64,000 bases of DNA from Miltoncostaea sp963770865 (lineage in GTDB: Bacteria; Actinomycetota; Thermoleophilia; Miltoncostaeales; Miltoncostaeaceae). Shown piece after piece: positions 8,524 through 18,937 of this stretch. A program made the position numbers and the translations under genes. Below the pieces are notes generated by a model. It searched no databases, was not told the DNA's origin, and was given only the letters and a program-made list of their open reading frames with translations. Positions within the stretch are counted from its first letter, which is position 1. Every line of letters starts with the position of its first letter. The DNA is taken from contig CAVYRD010000011.1 of assembly GCA_963770865.1 (NCBI GenBank), positions 124,001 to 188,000 on the forward strand. The letters run 5' to 3'.

Positions 8524-10827
8524 ATGACCACCATCGCCGGGCCGGACGCGGCATCCGCGGTCCGTGACCTGTCCGCGCTGCGCCGCTCCGACATCGCCTT
8601 CGCCGGTGGCAAGGGCGCCAACCTCGGAGAGCTGACGGGCGCGGGCATGCCCGTCCCCCCGGGCTTCGTGGTCGGCGCGCCGGCCTACGCGGCGTTCTGC
8701 GACGCGACCGGGCTGCGCGAGGACCTCGACGCGCTGCTGTCCGACGTGGACGTGGAGCGCACGCGCGACCTGGAGGCCGCGTCCGAGCGCGCGCGGGCGC
8801 TCGTGGCCGGGACGGCGGTGCCGGAGGACCTGGCCGCGGCGATCCGGGAGGCGTACGCGCGGCTGGGGGAGGGCGCCGCGGTCGCCGTGCGCTCGTCGGC
8901 GACCGCCGAGGACACCGCGTCCGCGTCGTTCGCGGGGATGAACGAGACCTTCCTCAACGTCCGGGGGGCCGACGCGGTCGTCGATGCCGTGCGGCGCTGC
9001 TGGGCCTCGCTGTTCCGGGCGCGCAGCCTCTACTACCGCGCGCGGCGCGGGTTCGGTCAGGTGGGCATGGACATCGCCGTCGTCGTCCAGCGCCAGGTGG
9101 CGTCGCGGTGCTCCGGGGTGATGTTCACGGCCGACCCCGCGACCGGCGATCCCGGGCGCATCGTCATCGAGGGCGCGTCGGGGCTCGGGGAGTCGGTGGT
9201 CTCCGGGCAGGTCACGCCCGACCGCTACGTGGTGGCGAAGTCGGACCTCGCGATCCTCTCCCGCGACGTCCACCGCAAGGAGCTCGCGATCGAGCCGGCG
9301 GCCGGCGGCGGCACCGCCACGCGCGAGCTGGACGCCGAGGAGGGCGGGCGCCCGGTGCTCGACGACGCGCAGGTGGCGCTCGTGGCGGACCTCGGCCGGC
9401 GCGTTGAACAGCACTACGGGGAGCCCCAGGACACCGAGTGGGCCTTCGACCGCGAGGGCGCGCTGTGGCTGCTGCAGGCCCGGCCGATCACGACGCTGCA
9501 CCCCGGCCCTCCGGCCGGCGAGGTGCTGGCGCACGGCCTGGGCGCGGCGCCGGGCGTCGCGAGCGGGCCCGTGCGCGTCGTGTCCTCCCTCACGGCCGCC
9601 GACCTGTCGGGTGGCGAGGTTCTCGTCGCGCGCATGACCGCGCCCGACTGGGTGCCGATGATGCGCCGCGCGGCCGCCATCGTCACCGACTCCGGCGGCA
9701 TGACGTGCCACGCCGCGATCGTCGCGCGCGAGCTGGGCATCCCGGCGGTGGTCGGCACCGGCACGGCGACGACGGTGCTGCGCGACGGCGAGTCGGTGAC
9801 CGTCGACGGCGCGAAGGGCACCGTGGTCGCGGGGATCCCCGCCGAGGGCCCGCCGGGCGCCGCCGGGCCGGCGCCGGCGGTGGTCGTGGCCGCCGAGCCG
9901 CCGGTCACCGCGACCCGGCTGCTCGTGAACCTCTCGGAGCCCTCGCAGGTGGCGCGCGCCGCCGCCCTGCCGGTGGAGGGCGTCGGCCTGCTGCGCGCGG
10001 AGCTGATGATCCTGGAGGCCCTCGGCGGGACGCACCCGCGCGCACTCCTGGAGCAGGGCCGCGGCGACGAGGTCGTCGACCGGATGGCCGAGGCGCTCAG
10101 CGTCTTCGCCTCGGGCTTCGCGCCGCGCCCGATCACCTACCGCACGATCGACTTCCGCACGAACGAGTTCTCCGGCCTCGAGGGCGGGGAGAGGTTCGAG
10201 CCGCACGAGGCCAACCCGATGATCGGCTACCGGGGCGCCCTGCGGTACACGCGGGAGCCGGACCTGCTCGCCCTGGAGCTGCGCGCCGTCGCCCGGGTCT
10301 GGGACGCGGGCCACACGAACCTGCACGTCATGCTGCCGTTCGTGCGCACCGAGCACGAGCTGCGCGCGTGCCTGCCGGTCTTCGGCGAGGCCGGCCTGCT
10401 CGGGCGGCCGGGATTCGAGCTGTGGATCATGGCCGAGGTGCCGTCGGTGCTGTTCGTCCTCGACCGCTACGCCGCCCTCGGCATCGCGGGCATCTCCATC
10501 GGCTCCAACGACCTCACGCAGCTCCTGCTGGGCGCCGACCGCGACTCCGAGCTGCTGGCGGCCACCTTCGACGAACGCGATCCGGCGGTCGCCGCCTATC
10601 TGCGGCAGCTCATCGCCCGGGCGCGCGAGCTCGGGCTGCAGACGTCGATCTGCGGGCAGGCGCCCTCGGTCCACCCCGAGTACGCCGACCTGCTCGTGCG
10701 CGCCGGGATCGACGCGATCTCGGTGAGCGTGGACGCCGTCGAGCGCGCGCGGCGGATGATCGCCGCGGCCGAGGCGCGGGTGCTCCTGGAGGCGGCGCGC
10801 CGCGCCGGCCCGGACGGGCGCGGCTGA
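8524..10827 (+). CDS. ppsA: Phosphoenolpyruvate synthase (pyruvate, water dikinase)
   Basis: 767 aa, near the usual 790. Makes PEP from pyruvate with ATP going to AMP and phosphate, the entry to gluconeogenesis. Domains in order: ATP-grasp pyruvate-binding domain with FAGGKGANLGEL at about 22 and AVRSSATAEDTASASFAG; swivelling phosphohistidine domain with GGMTCHAAIVARELGIPAVVG (catalytic His about 401); C-terminal TIM-barrel PEP-binding domain with SIGSNDLTQL and a Cys in TSICGQAPS. ATG 8524 follows a modest gagagg ribosome site. Stands alone; a cupin gene follows 39 bp later. Confidence 0.93.
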   Translation: MTTIAGPDAASAVRDLSALRRSDIAFAGGKGANLGELTGAGMPVPPGFVVGAPAYAAFCDATGLREDLDALLSDVDVERTRDLEAASERARALVAGTAVPEDLAAAIREAYARLGEGAAVAVRSSATAEDTASASFAGMNETFLNVRGADAVVDAVRRCWASLFRARSLYYRARRGFGQVGMDIAVVVQRQVASRCSGVMFTADPATGDPGRIVIEGASGLGESVVSGQVTPDRYVVAKSDLAILSRDVHRKELAIEPAAGGGTATRELDAEEGGRPVLDDAQVALVADLGRRVEQHYGEPQDTEWAFDREGALWLLQARPITTLHPGPPAGEVLAHGLGAAPGVASGPVRVVSSLTAADLSGGEVLVARMTAPDWVPMMRRAAAIVTDSGGMTCHAAIVARELGIPAVVGTGTATTVLRDGESVTVDGAKGTVVAGIPAEGPPGAAGPAPAVVVAAEPPVTATRLLVNLSEPSQVARAAALPVEGVGLLRAELMILEALGGTHPRALLEQGRGDEVVDRMAEALSVFASGFAPRPITYRTIDFRTNEFSGLEGGERFEPHEANPMIGYRGALRYTREPDLLALELRAVARVWDAGHTNLHVMLPFVRTEHELRACLPVFGEAGLLGRPGFELWIMAEVPSVLFVLDRYAALGIAGISIGSNDLTQLLLGADRDSELLAATFDERDPAVAAYLRQLIARARELGLQTSICGQAPSVHPEYADLLVRAGIDAISVSVDAVERARRMIAAAEARVLLEAARRAGPDGRG

Positions 10828-10866
10828 CGGTCCCTGGGCTCATCATCCACTCAGAGGAGGCACGCC

Positions 10867-11277
10867 ATGCGAGGCTGGATCGACGACATCGAGCACGCGA
10901 CCACGGAGAACACGACGTTCCGCACGGTGCTCTTCACGGGGCAGCACATGCAGCTGACCGTCATGCGCATCCCGCCCGGCGAGGACATCGGCCGGGAGAT
11001 GCACCCGGACACGGATCAGTTCCTCAGGATCGTGGAGGGCCACGCCCGCGTCGAGTTCGGGCCGGAGCGCGACACCACCGACGAGACCAAGGAGGTCGGC
11101 GACGACTGGGCGGTCATCGTCCCGGCCGGGGTCTGGCACAACGTCGTCAACATCGGGAACGGCGACCTGAAGCTGTACTCGCTCTACGCGCCCCCCAACC
11201 ACCCGCCCGGGACCGTCCACGCGACCAGGGCGGACGCCGACGCCGCGGAGGCGGCCACACCGGCGGCGCCGCAGTAG
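10867..11277 (+). CDS. Cupin-domain protein
   Basis: 136 aa. Single cupin barrel: MRIPPGEDIGREMHPDTDQF gives the first motif with a His, and PAGVWHNVVN gives the second with its His, so a metal could bind through these plus Glu/Gln. This resembles the small actinobacterial cupins sometimes annotated as mannose-6-phosphate-isomerase-like, but catalysis is not shown. AGAGGAGGC precedes ATG 10867. Possibly cotranscribed with ppsA. Confidence 0.8.
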   Translation: MRGWIDDIEHATTENTTFRTVLFTGQHMQLTVMRIPPGEDIGREMHPDTDQFLRIVEGHARVEFGPERDTTDETKEVGDDWAVIVPAGVWHNVVNIGNGDLKLYSLYAPPNHPPGTVHATRADADAAEAATPAAPQ

Positions 11278-11292
11278 GCGCGCCCGTCGCGG

Positions 11293-14154
11293 TCACGATC
11301 CGCGGGGCGCCGCGGCGGCGCGAGCGGGGCCGGGTTCCGGCCCTCCCGCCCGCGCGGCGCTGAGCCCCGGCGAGAGGCGCCGGCCGACGAGCTTCTTCAG
11401 CTCGTCGGCCCAGAGGACGACGCTCGCCAGGCCCAGGCAGATCAGCCATCCCCCGATCGACAGCGGGGTCGTCCCGAACGCCTCGTTGAGGAAGGGGAGC
11501 TGGACGACGGCCAGCTGGAGCGCCGCCGACAGCGCGACCGCACCCCAGAGCAGACGGTTCGCGAACAGCTGATGGAAGGCGCTGGCGCGGTCCGAGCGCG
11601 CGTTGAAGCAGTTGAACAGCTGGGCGAGGACCAGCGTCGTGAAGGCCATCGTGCGCGCCTGGTCGATGCCCCCCGAGCCGCCGAGAAGCCCGCCGTCCAG
11701 GCCGAGGTCGAGCGCGATCAGCGTGACGGCGGCGGTGACGAGCCCGACGAAGAGGATGCCGGTCCACATCTCCCGGTCGATCACGCGGTCCGTCGCACGG
11801 CGCGGCGGCATGCGCATGACGTCGTCCGGCGGCGGGTCGACCGCCATCGCCAGGGCGGGCGCGGTGTCGGTCAGGAGGTTGACCCAGAGGATCTGCGTGG
11901 CCAGCAGCGGCACCGCCACGGCCTCGCCGGTGTCCGTGAGGCCGAGGGCCCCGGCCAGCACCACGCCGAGGAACATCGTCAGCACCTCGCCGATGTTCGA
12001 GGACAGCAGGAAGCGGAGGAACGTGCGGATGTTGGCGAAGATGCCGCGCCCCTCGCGGATCGCCGCGACGATGGTGGCGAAGTCGTCGTCGGCGAGGATC
12101 ATGTCCGCCGCCTCCTTGGTCACGTCCGTGCCCGCGATGCCCATGGCCACGCCGATGTCGGCGGACTTCAGCGCCGGCGCGTCGTTCACGCCGTCGCCGG
12201 TCATGGCGACGATGGCGCCGTCGGCCTGGAGGCCGTCGACGATCCGCAGCTTGTGCTCGGGCGCGACGCGGGCGCACACCGCGGCCTCGTGCATCGCCGC
12301 CCGCAGGCCCTCCTCGTCGAGCGCCTCGATCTCGGCGCCCGTGAGCACCCCCGCCCCCGGCGCGGCGATCCCCAGGTCGCCGGCGATGCGGGCCGCCGTG
12401 CGGGGGTGGTCCCCGGTGATCATGATCACCCGCACGCCGGCGCCGGCCGCCTCGGCGATGGCCGCCCGCGCCTCGGCGCGGGGCGGGTCGATGATGCCGA
12501 CGAGGCCCAGGTAGATCAGCTCGCGCTCGAGCGACTCGTCGTGTGGGGGGCTCGCCGGCCCCATCAGGGGGCGGTACGCGACGGCCAGCGTGCGCAGGGC
12601 GAGGTCGGCGAGCCGGTCGACGGTGGCGAGAACCTCCACTCGGCGCTCCTCGCTGAGCGGGCGCGCCTCGCCGGCCACCCGCTCGCCGGTGCAGCGCGCG
12701 AGGAGCACGTCGGGCGCGCCCTTGGTGACCACGGCGATCGCGCCCGCCTCCTGCGCGTCGGCCTCCAGCGTCGTCATGAGCTTGCGCTCGGAGGTGAAGG
12801 GGACCTCGCCCACGCGCTCGAAGCGCTCCCGCCGGGCCTCGGCGAGCCCGGCGATCTTCGCCTCGGCCACCAGGAACGCGGCCTCGGTGGGATCGCCCTG
12901 GATGGTCCAGGCTCCGTCCTCCTCCCGCAGCACGGCGTCGTTGGCGAGGCTGCCGGCCGCGAGGAGCGCCCGGACCTCGTCCATCAGCGGCCCCTGCGGC
13001 AGCGGCTGCCCATCGACGAGGACGTCGCCCACGGGCCGGTAGCCGGTGCCGCTGACGTCCACCTCGCCGGAGGCGGTGACCACCTTCTCGATCGTCATCT
13101 CGTTCCGGGTGAGCGTGCCGGTCTTGTCCGAGCAGATGACCGAGGCCGAGCCCAGGGTCTCGACCGAGGACAGCCGCTTCACGATCGCCCGGCGGCGGGC
13201 CATGCGCTGCACCCCGAGCGCGAGCACCACGGACAGCACCGCGGGCAGCCCCTCCGGCACGGCGGCGACGGCGAGCGACACCCCGATCAGGAGGACCGAG
13301 ACCAGGTCGGAGGTCGTCTCCAGCTCGGCCGTCAGCAGGATGGCGCCGACCACGATCACCGCGATCGCGATGACGGCCAGCCCGAGGGCGCGGCCGATGG
13401 CCGCCACCTCGCGCTGCAGCGGCGTGCTCTCCTGCTGCGTGCGCTCCAGGAGGAGCGCGACGCGGCCGATCTCCGTCGCCATGCCGGTGGACGTGACCAC
13501 GGCGCGCCCGCGCCCGCGCGTCACCGCCGTGCCGCTGAAGACCATGTCGGTGCGGTCCCCGAGACCGGCGGGCCCGGCGAGCGTCGCGACGTCCTTGAGC
13601 ACGGCCTCGCTCTCGCCGGTCAGCGAGGCCTCCGCCACCATCAGCGAGGCGGCCTCCAGCAGCCGCGCGTCGGCGCTCACGGCATCCCCCTCGGCCAGAA
13701 GCAGCACGTCGCCGGGCACCAGCTCGAGCGCCGGGACACGGCCCTCGCGGCCGTCGCGCAGGACGCCCGCGCTGACCGCCGCCATCCGCTTCAGCGCCGC
13801 CACCGCCTGCTCGGCGCGGGCCTCCTGCACGTAGCCCAGCACTGCGTTGGCGACGACGATCGCCGCGATCACGACCGCGTCGAAGGGCACGCCCTCGGCG
13901 CCGTCGGCGATCCAGGCGGCGAGCGAGACCACGATCGCGGCGAACAGGAGGTAGATGAGCGGGTCGGCGAACTGCCCGAGCAGCTTGCGCCACGCCGGCA
14001 CGCGCGCGGAGGCCGCGAGCTCGTTGGGCCCGAACCGGGCGAGGCGCGCCGCGGCCTCCGCGGAGCTCAGCCCCTCGCGGACGTCCGTCCCGAGCGCGAC
14101 CGCGACCTCCGATGCGTCACGGCGCCACGGCTCCTCCACGAGCGGGCCGGTCAT
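11293..14154 (-). CDS. Cation-transporting P-type ATPase, calcium (P2A) type
   Basis: 953 aa, full length. Uses ATP to export a cation, probably Ca2+. Visible: cation-ATPase N-terminal domain, actuator TGES (about residue 180), helix-4 motif AAVPEGLPAVLS typical of SERCA/PMR-type pumps, phosphorylation site CSDKTGTLTRNEM (Asp about 345), nucleotide-binding KGAPD, hinge TGDGVNDAPALK, and six C-terminal helices. ATG 14154 starts the conserved N-terminal domain; the open frame upstream is unsupported. One of three such pumps in this window. Confidence 0.93.
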   Translation of the reverse strand: MTGPLVEEPWRRDASEVAVALGTDVREGLSSAEAAARLARFGPNELAASARVPAWRKLLGQFADPLIYLLFAAIVVSLAAWIADGAEGVPFDAVVIAAIVVANAVLGYVQEARAEQAVAALKRMAAVSAGVLRDGREGRVPALELVPGDVLLLAEGDAVSADARLLEAASLMVAEASLTGESEAVLKDVATLAGPAGLGDRTDMVFSGTAVTRGRGRAVVTSTGMATEIGRVALLLERTQQESTPLQREVAAIGRALGLAVIAIAVIVVGAILLTAELETTSDLVSVLLIGVSLAVAAVPEGLPAVLSVVLALGVQRMARRRAIVKRLSSVETLGSASVICSDKTGTLTRNEMTIEKVVTASGEVDVSGTGYRPVGDVLVDGQPLPQGPLMDEVRALLAAGSLANDAVLREEDGAWTIQGDPTEAAFLVAEAKIAGLAEARRERFERVGEVPFTSERKLMTTLEADAQEAGAIAVVTKGAPDVLLARCTGERVAGEARPLSEERRVEVLATVDRLADLALRTLAVAYRPLMGPASPPHDESLERELIYLGLVGIIDPPRAEARAAIAEAAGAGVRVIMITGDHPRTAARIAGDLGIAAPGAGVLTGAEIEALDEEGLRAAMHEAAVCARVAPEHKLRIVDGLQADGAIVAMTGDGVNDAPALKSADIGVAMGIAGTDVTKEAADMILADDDFATIVAAIREGRGIFANIRTFLRFLLSSNIGEVLTMFLGVVLAGALGLTDTGEAVAVPLLATQILWVNLLTDTAPALAMAVDPPPDDVMRMPPRRATDRVIDREMWTGILFVGLVTAAVTLIALDLGLDGGLLGGSGGIDQARTMAFTTLVLAQLFNCFNARSDRASAFHQLFANRLLWGAVALSAALQLAVVQLPFLNEAFGTTPLSIGGWLICLGLASVVLWADELKKLVGRRLSPGLSAARAGGPEPGPARAAAAPRGS

Positions 14155-14458
14155 CGCGGATCGCCCGCGGGCGCGCCTGCGTCGGGCGTGTCGAGCGCCA
14201 CCCGGCCACCATAGCCCGGGCATCGCCGGACCACGCGTCCGCGTGACGAGGCCTGCGGGCGCGAGAGCGACGCCCAGCCTGGGCGCGTTGCGGTGGCCGG
14301 TCGCGACGCGCACGACATGTCGGTCCACACGGCGCCGACCGGGCCGCGGGCGCGTCGCCCGGCGCGCGACCGAACTTTCGCAGTCCCCCCTCCGTCCCTA
14401 TGTGACAGACCTGTTAACGCCGTGGTCGCCGCGCCGGCCCGGGGACGGAAGGGGCAGC
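14155..14458. other. 304-bp divergent intergenic region
   Basis: Separates the calcium-type ATPase from the PAP2 gene. No gene is supported. A locally AT-richer patch around 14396-14421 (tatgtgacagacctgttaac) is the most likely place for the PAP2 promoter; no clear consensus boxes are seen. Confidence 0.35.
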
Positions 14459-15058
14459 GTGGACTACCGGATCGAGCGCTTCGTCAACGGGCCGGCGGGC
14501 CATCATCCCGCCCTCGACACCTTCATGCGCGACGCCGCCACCTGGTCGGTGGCTCTGTTCATCGGGATCGTCGCGGCGTGGTTCCTGTACGGCTGGGTCC
14601 GCGGCCTGGCGGCCGAGCGGCGCGGTGCCCTGACGGCGCTCTTCGCGGCGGGAGGCGCGCTCCTCGCGAACCAGATCGTGCTGCAGCTCTGGCAGCGACC
14701 CCGTCCCTTCGAGGCCCACGCCACGGTCACGACGCTGGTCTCGCGCACCGCCGACCCGTCCTTCCCCAGCGACCATGCGGCCGCCGCGATCGCGATCGCG
14801 GCGGTCCTCTTCCTGGCGCACCGGCGCGTCGGGACGGTGGCGCTCGGCCTGGCCGCGCTCGTCTGCATCGCGCGGGTCTACGTCGGCGCCCACTACCCGG
14901 GCGACGTCCTGGGCGGCGCGTGCGTCGGCGTCGCGGTCGCCGCGCTCCTGTGGTGGCCGCTCGCCCCGGTGATGGGCGTCATCGCGCGCGCGGTCGACCG
15001 GGTGATCGCGCTCCTGCGCCTCCCCCTGCCCGACCGCTCGGAGGCAGCCGGGGCCTGA
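14459..15058 (+). CDS. PAP2-family membrane phosphatase
   Basis: 199 aa. Acts on lipid phosphates or undecaprenyl pyrophosphate at the membrane; exact substrate unknown. The three phosphatase motifs are present: LWQRPRPFEAH, FPSDHAAA and RVYVGAHYPGDVLGG, with about five membrane helices around them. GTG 14459 is chosen because GGAAGGGG stands before it and the N-terminus VDYRIERFVNGPAGHHPALD matches undecaprenyl-diphosphatase-like proteins. The upstream open frame is antisense to the ATPase gene. Ended by a strong hairpin. Confidence 0.85.
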   Translation: MDYRIERFVNGPAGHHPALDTFMRDAATWSVALFIGIVAAWFLYGWVRGLAAERRGALTALFAAGGALLANQIVLQLWQRPRPFEAHATVTTLVSRTADPSFPSDHAAAAIAIAAVLFLAHRRVGTVALGLAALVCIARVYVGAHYPGDVLGGACVGVAVAALLWWPLAPVMGVIARAVDRVIALLRLPLPDRSEAAGA

Positions 15059-15072
15059 GCCCGGTGCGGTGC

Positions 15073-15102
15073 GGCCCGCCGGCTCACGGGAGCCGGCGGG
15101 CC
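15073..15102 (+). terminator. Hairpin terminator after PAP2 gene
   Basis: 13-bp perfect stem (15073-15085 with 15090-15102), loop acgg, 15 bp after the stop. No T tract. Confidence 0.65.
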
Positions 15103-15156
15103 TGCCGATGTCGGGGCATGCCGTCCACTCCCGGCGCGTAGCCTGGCGCGCGCCCG

Positions 15157-15501
15157 ATGCTCTCGAACGCCGAACACGCCGTGCTCGACCTGGCGACCGA
15201 GGACGTCTTCGGGCTCTGGGACGTCCTGTGGTACCTGCGCGCGGCCCTCGGGCTCGAGGAGGCCCCCGCCCGCGAGGTGGCCGTCGAGGCGGTGAGGTCC
15301 CTGCGCGATCGCGGGCTGGTGGAGCTCTTCACCAGCGACGCGCCGGGGGCGCCGGACGTGCCGGTCGCGGCCGGCGGCGCCGTGGTCGACGTCGCCTCGC
15401 GCGAGGTGTGGCGCCGCCCGGCCGAGGGCGGCCCCGAGGTCCTCGTGGGCGCGACCGAGGCGGGGGCCCGCGTCTTCCGGGCCGTGGAGCGGCGCCGCTA
15501 G
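15157..15501 (+). CDS. Small protein of unknown function
   Basis: 114 aa. The first half (MLSNAEHAVLDLATEDVFGL, then EAVRSLRDRGLVELF) looks like a helix-turn-helix or winged-helix fold without basic enrichment; the second half is beta-rich. Similar short proteins occur in actinobacteria but I do not know a function. Converges with and overlaps the methyltransferase gene by 4 bases (stop codons share ta). Confidence 0.55.
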   Translation: MLSNAEHAVLDLATEDVFGLWDVLWYLRAALGLEEAPAREVAVEAVRSLRDRGLVELFTSDAPGAPDVPVAAGGAVVDVASREVWRRPAEGGPEVLVGATEAGARVFRAVERRR

Positions 15502-16367
15502 GGTCCCCGCGGCGCGTCGTACAGCCGTCGCGCGACCACCTGGAGCCAGTTGCGCGGGACATGGTCCAGGCCGAGCTCGGCGAAGGCCTCGGCGGCCCCG
15601 TGCTCCAGGGCGTCGGCGCCCGCGGGTAGTGGCGCGCCGGGAAGCGCGCCCTCGATGAAGAGCCAGTAGCGGCCGATGTCCTGGAACGAGGAGAGGTCCA
15701 TGCGGACCTCCTCGAGCGCGGAGTGGACGACCTCGAGCCCCGCCCGCCCGAGCGCGGTCTCGTACTCCTCGCGCGACAGCCATCGGCGGTCCGCCGCCCG
15801 CTCGGCCCGGGAGAGCCGCACCTCCGGGTGCTCGGCGCGCAGCCGGCGCATGGCCCGCAGGGTCCAGAGGCGGTAGTAGGCCTCGGTGCCGGGCACGTAG
15901 GCGCCCTCGAAGAACGCGCTGTTGAAGGCGAGGACGCCGCCCGGGACCAGCAGGCCGGCGATCTGCCGGAGGGTGGCGTCCTTGTCGTGCACCAGGTGGA
16001 TGGCGTTGCCGAAGAAGAGGGCGTCCACCGAGTGCCCGAGCGTCGCGGCCAGATCCCCGGCCTCTCCCTGGACGAGGCGCACGCGGGCGCCGGAGCCGGC
16101 GAGACGTCGCTCGGCCTGGGCCAGGGCCTCGGACGAGGGCTCCGCGGCCACCACGCTCGCCGCGATGCCGCGGGCGCGGAGCGCCTCGATCACCATCAGC
16201 GTCATCGCGCCGGTGCCGCAGCTCAGGTTGACGACGGTCAGGTCGCGCGACGCGGGCCGGAGCCGCCCGACGGCCTCCTCCACCAGGGCGCGGTTGACGG
16301 TCTCGTAGAAGGCGTGGTGCGTGAACGGCTCGTAGGAGAACGCGTCGCGGCCGGTGCCCTGGACCAT
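15498..16367 (-). CDS. SAM-dependent methyltransferase
   Basis: 289 aa. Class I Rossmann methyltransferase: motif I VVNLSCGTGAMT at about 46-57, acidic loop VVAAEPSSEAL, motif DALFFGNAIHLVHD and LVPGGVLAFNSAFF. The final 100 residues form a helical cap that may carry substrate. ATG 16367 is chosen because AAGGAG stands 8 bases upstream. Divergent from the radical SAM gene with 127 bp between starts, suggesting shared regulation and maybe one pathway. Substrate unknown. Confidence 0.8.
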   Translation of the reverse strand: MVQGTGRDAFSYEPFTHHAFYETVNRALVEEAVGRLRPASRDLTVVNLSCGTGAMTLMVIEALRARGIAASVVAAEPSSEALAQAERRLAGSGARVRLVQGEAGDLAATLGHSVDALFFGNAIHLVHDKDATLRQIAGLLVPGGVLAFNSAFFEGAYVPGTEAYYRLWTLRAMRRLRAEHPEVRLSRAERAADRRWLSREEYETALGRAGLEVVHSALEEVRMDLSSFQDIGRYWLFIEGALPGAPLPAGADALEHGAAEAFAELGLDHVPRNWLQVVARRLYDAPRGP

Positions 16368-16494
16368 CGCGGTGAACGCTCCTTCGCGGGGCTCGTGCGG
16401 GTCCGCGCGGACCCGACGACGAGGAGGGGCGGCGACCGTACCACGGAGTCTGCGGAACCCGCATGCCCAGGGGCGTCCGCGGTACGGTCCGCAG

Positions 16495-18012
16495 GTGCGG
16501 ATCGGCATCCTCGACATACTCGCGCTGCCGGCGCGGCGCACGGCGGACCGCCTCTACAACCTGCTGATCACCAAGCAGTTCGCCAGCATCACGCCCCAGG
16601 CGATCTCGGTGTGGTGCCGGCGCGCCGGCCACGAGACCTTCTACGCCACCTACCACGGCTCGGGCCGACCCGATCGCCTCCTTCCGCGGGACCTCGACGT
16701 CGTCTTCATCGCCGCCTACACGCAGGCCAGCGCGATCGCCTACGCGCTCGCGCGGCTGTACCGCCGCGCCGGCACGCGGACCGTGATCGGCGGGCCGCAC
16801 GCGAAGGCCTTCCCGGCGGACTGCCTGCGCTTCTTCGACCTCGTGGTCGGGGAGTGCGACCGGGACCTCGTGGCGGACATCCTCGCCGGGGCGTTCCCGG
16901 CGGGGTCGGCGATCTCGAGCGCCCGGCCCTTCCGGGACGTGCCGAGCGTGGCCGAGCGCATGCCCGAGATCCGCGCCTCGGCGTTCCACCGGGGCGTCCG
17001 GCACCCCCTGTCGACGATCCCGATGCTCGCGAGCACGGGGTGCCCGTACCGCTGCGACTTCTGCATCGACTGGGACAACCCGTACCGCGAGGCGGACCCC
17101 GAGCGGCTCGCGGCCGACGTGCGCTTCGTCGCGCGGGCGCTGCCGGGGAGCCCGATCATGTTCCACGACCCGAACTTCGCCGTCGGCTTCGAGCGGGTCT
17201 TCGCGGTCCTGGAGGCCCTGCCGCCGCGGGAGCGGCCCCCGTACATGATGGAGAGCTCGCTGACGGTGCTGCGGGAGGACCGCCTGCGGCGGCTGAAGGC
17301 CACCAACTGCGTCTTCGTGGCGCCGGGCATCGAGTCGTGGACGGACTACTCCAACAAGTCCGGTGCGGGGCGCCGCGAGGGCGCCGAGAAGGTGGAGCGC
17401 GTCGCCGAGCACTTCCGGCGCCTGGGGGAGAACGTGCCCTACCTCCAGGCGAACCTCATGTTCGGGCTGGACAGCGACGCCGGCGACGCCCCCGCCGCGC
17501 TGACCTGGCGCTTCATGGACCGCGCGCCCGCGGTGTGGCCGGCGATCAACATCCCGGTGCCCTACGGCGGCACGCCCCTCCACGACCGGCTCGCGGCCGA
17601 GGACCGGATCCTCCGCGCGATGCCGTTCAGCTTCTACTACGCGCCCTACCTGGTGACGACGCTCAAGAACTACGACCCCGCGGAGTACTACGCCCTGCTC
17701 ATCGGCCTGTTCTCCCACGCCGTCTCGCCCGCCATGCTGGCCCGGCGCCTCGACGGCTGCCGCATGCGGAAGGTGAGGCTGCTGCACCGCGCGCGGACCG
17801 CGGGCGCGCGGGCCCGTCTCGAGGAGTACCGCGGCATCCACCGGCGGCTCCTCGCGGACTCCCGGTTCCGCGCCTTCCACGAGGGGCGCGATCCCACGCT
17901 GCCCGAGCACTACCACCACCTCTACGAGCGGATGCTGGGGCCGTACGCCGGCCTGCTGTCCCGGGCCGACCGGGTCCCGGACCTGCGGCGCGGGCCCGCG
18001 GCCGCGGCCTGA
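16495..18012 (+). CDS. Radical SAM protein with N-terminal B12-binding-like domain
   Basis: 505 aa. Residues 1-140 form a Rossmann-like domain as in B12-binding radical SAM enzymes (AAYTQASAIAYALARLYRR, VIGGPHAKAFP, VVGECDRDLV) but the DxHxxG motif for base-off cobalamin is absent. The radical SAM core starts at STGCPYRCDFC with Cys183, Cys187, Cys190 for the 4Fe-4S cluster, then HDPNFAVG and GIESWTDYSNKSG. A helical C-terminus follows. Family members methylate or rearrange lipids, tetrapyrroles or natural products; this one is not assignable. GTG start 16495. Confidence 0.85.
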   Translation: MRIGILDILALPARRTADRLYNLLITKQFASITPQAISVWCRRAGHETFYATYHGSGRPDRLLPRDLDVVFIAAYTQASAIAYALARLYRRAGTRTVIGGPHAKAFPADCLRFFDLVVGECDRDLVADILAGAFPAGSAISSARPFRDVPSVAERMPEIRASAFHRGVRHPLSTIPMLASTGCPYRCDFCIDWDNPYREADPERLAADVRFVARALPGSPIMFHDPNFAVGFERVFAVLEALPPRERPPYMMESSLTVLREDRLRRLKATNCVFVAPGIESWTDYSNKSGAGRREGAEKVERVAEHFRRLGENVPYLQANLMFGLDSDAGDAPAALTWRFMDRAPAVWPAINIPVPYGGTPLHDRLAAEDRILRAMPFSFYYAPYLVTTLKNYDPAEYYALLIGLFSHAVSPAMLARRLDGCRMRKVRLLHRARTAGARARLEEYRGIHRRLLADSRFRAFHEGRDPTLPEHYHHLYERMLGPYAGLLSRADRVPDLRRGPAAAA

Positions 18013-18022
18013 GCGCCGGCGG

Positions 18023-18933
<911 letters not shown>

Positions 18934-18937
<4 letters not shown>

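Noticed and set aside
7426..10674. Minus-strand open frame of over 1000 codons
   Set aside because: Antisense to ppsA and sodA, both clearly real; no family signature.
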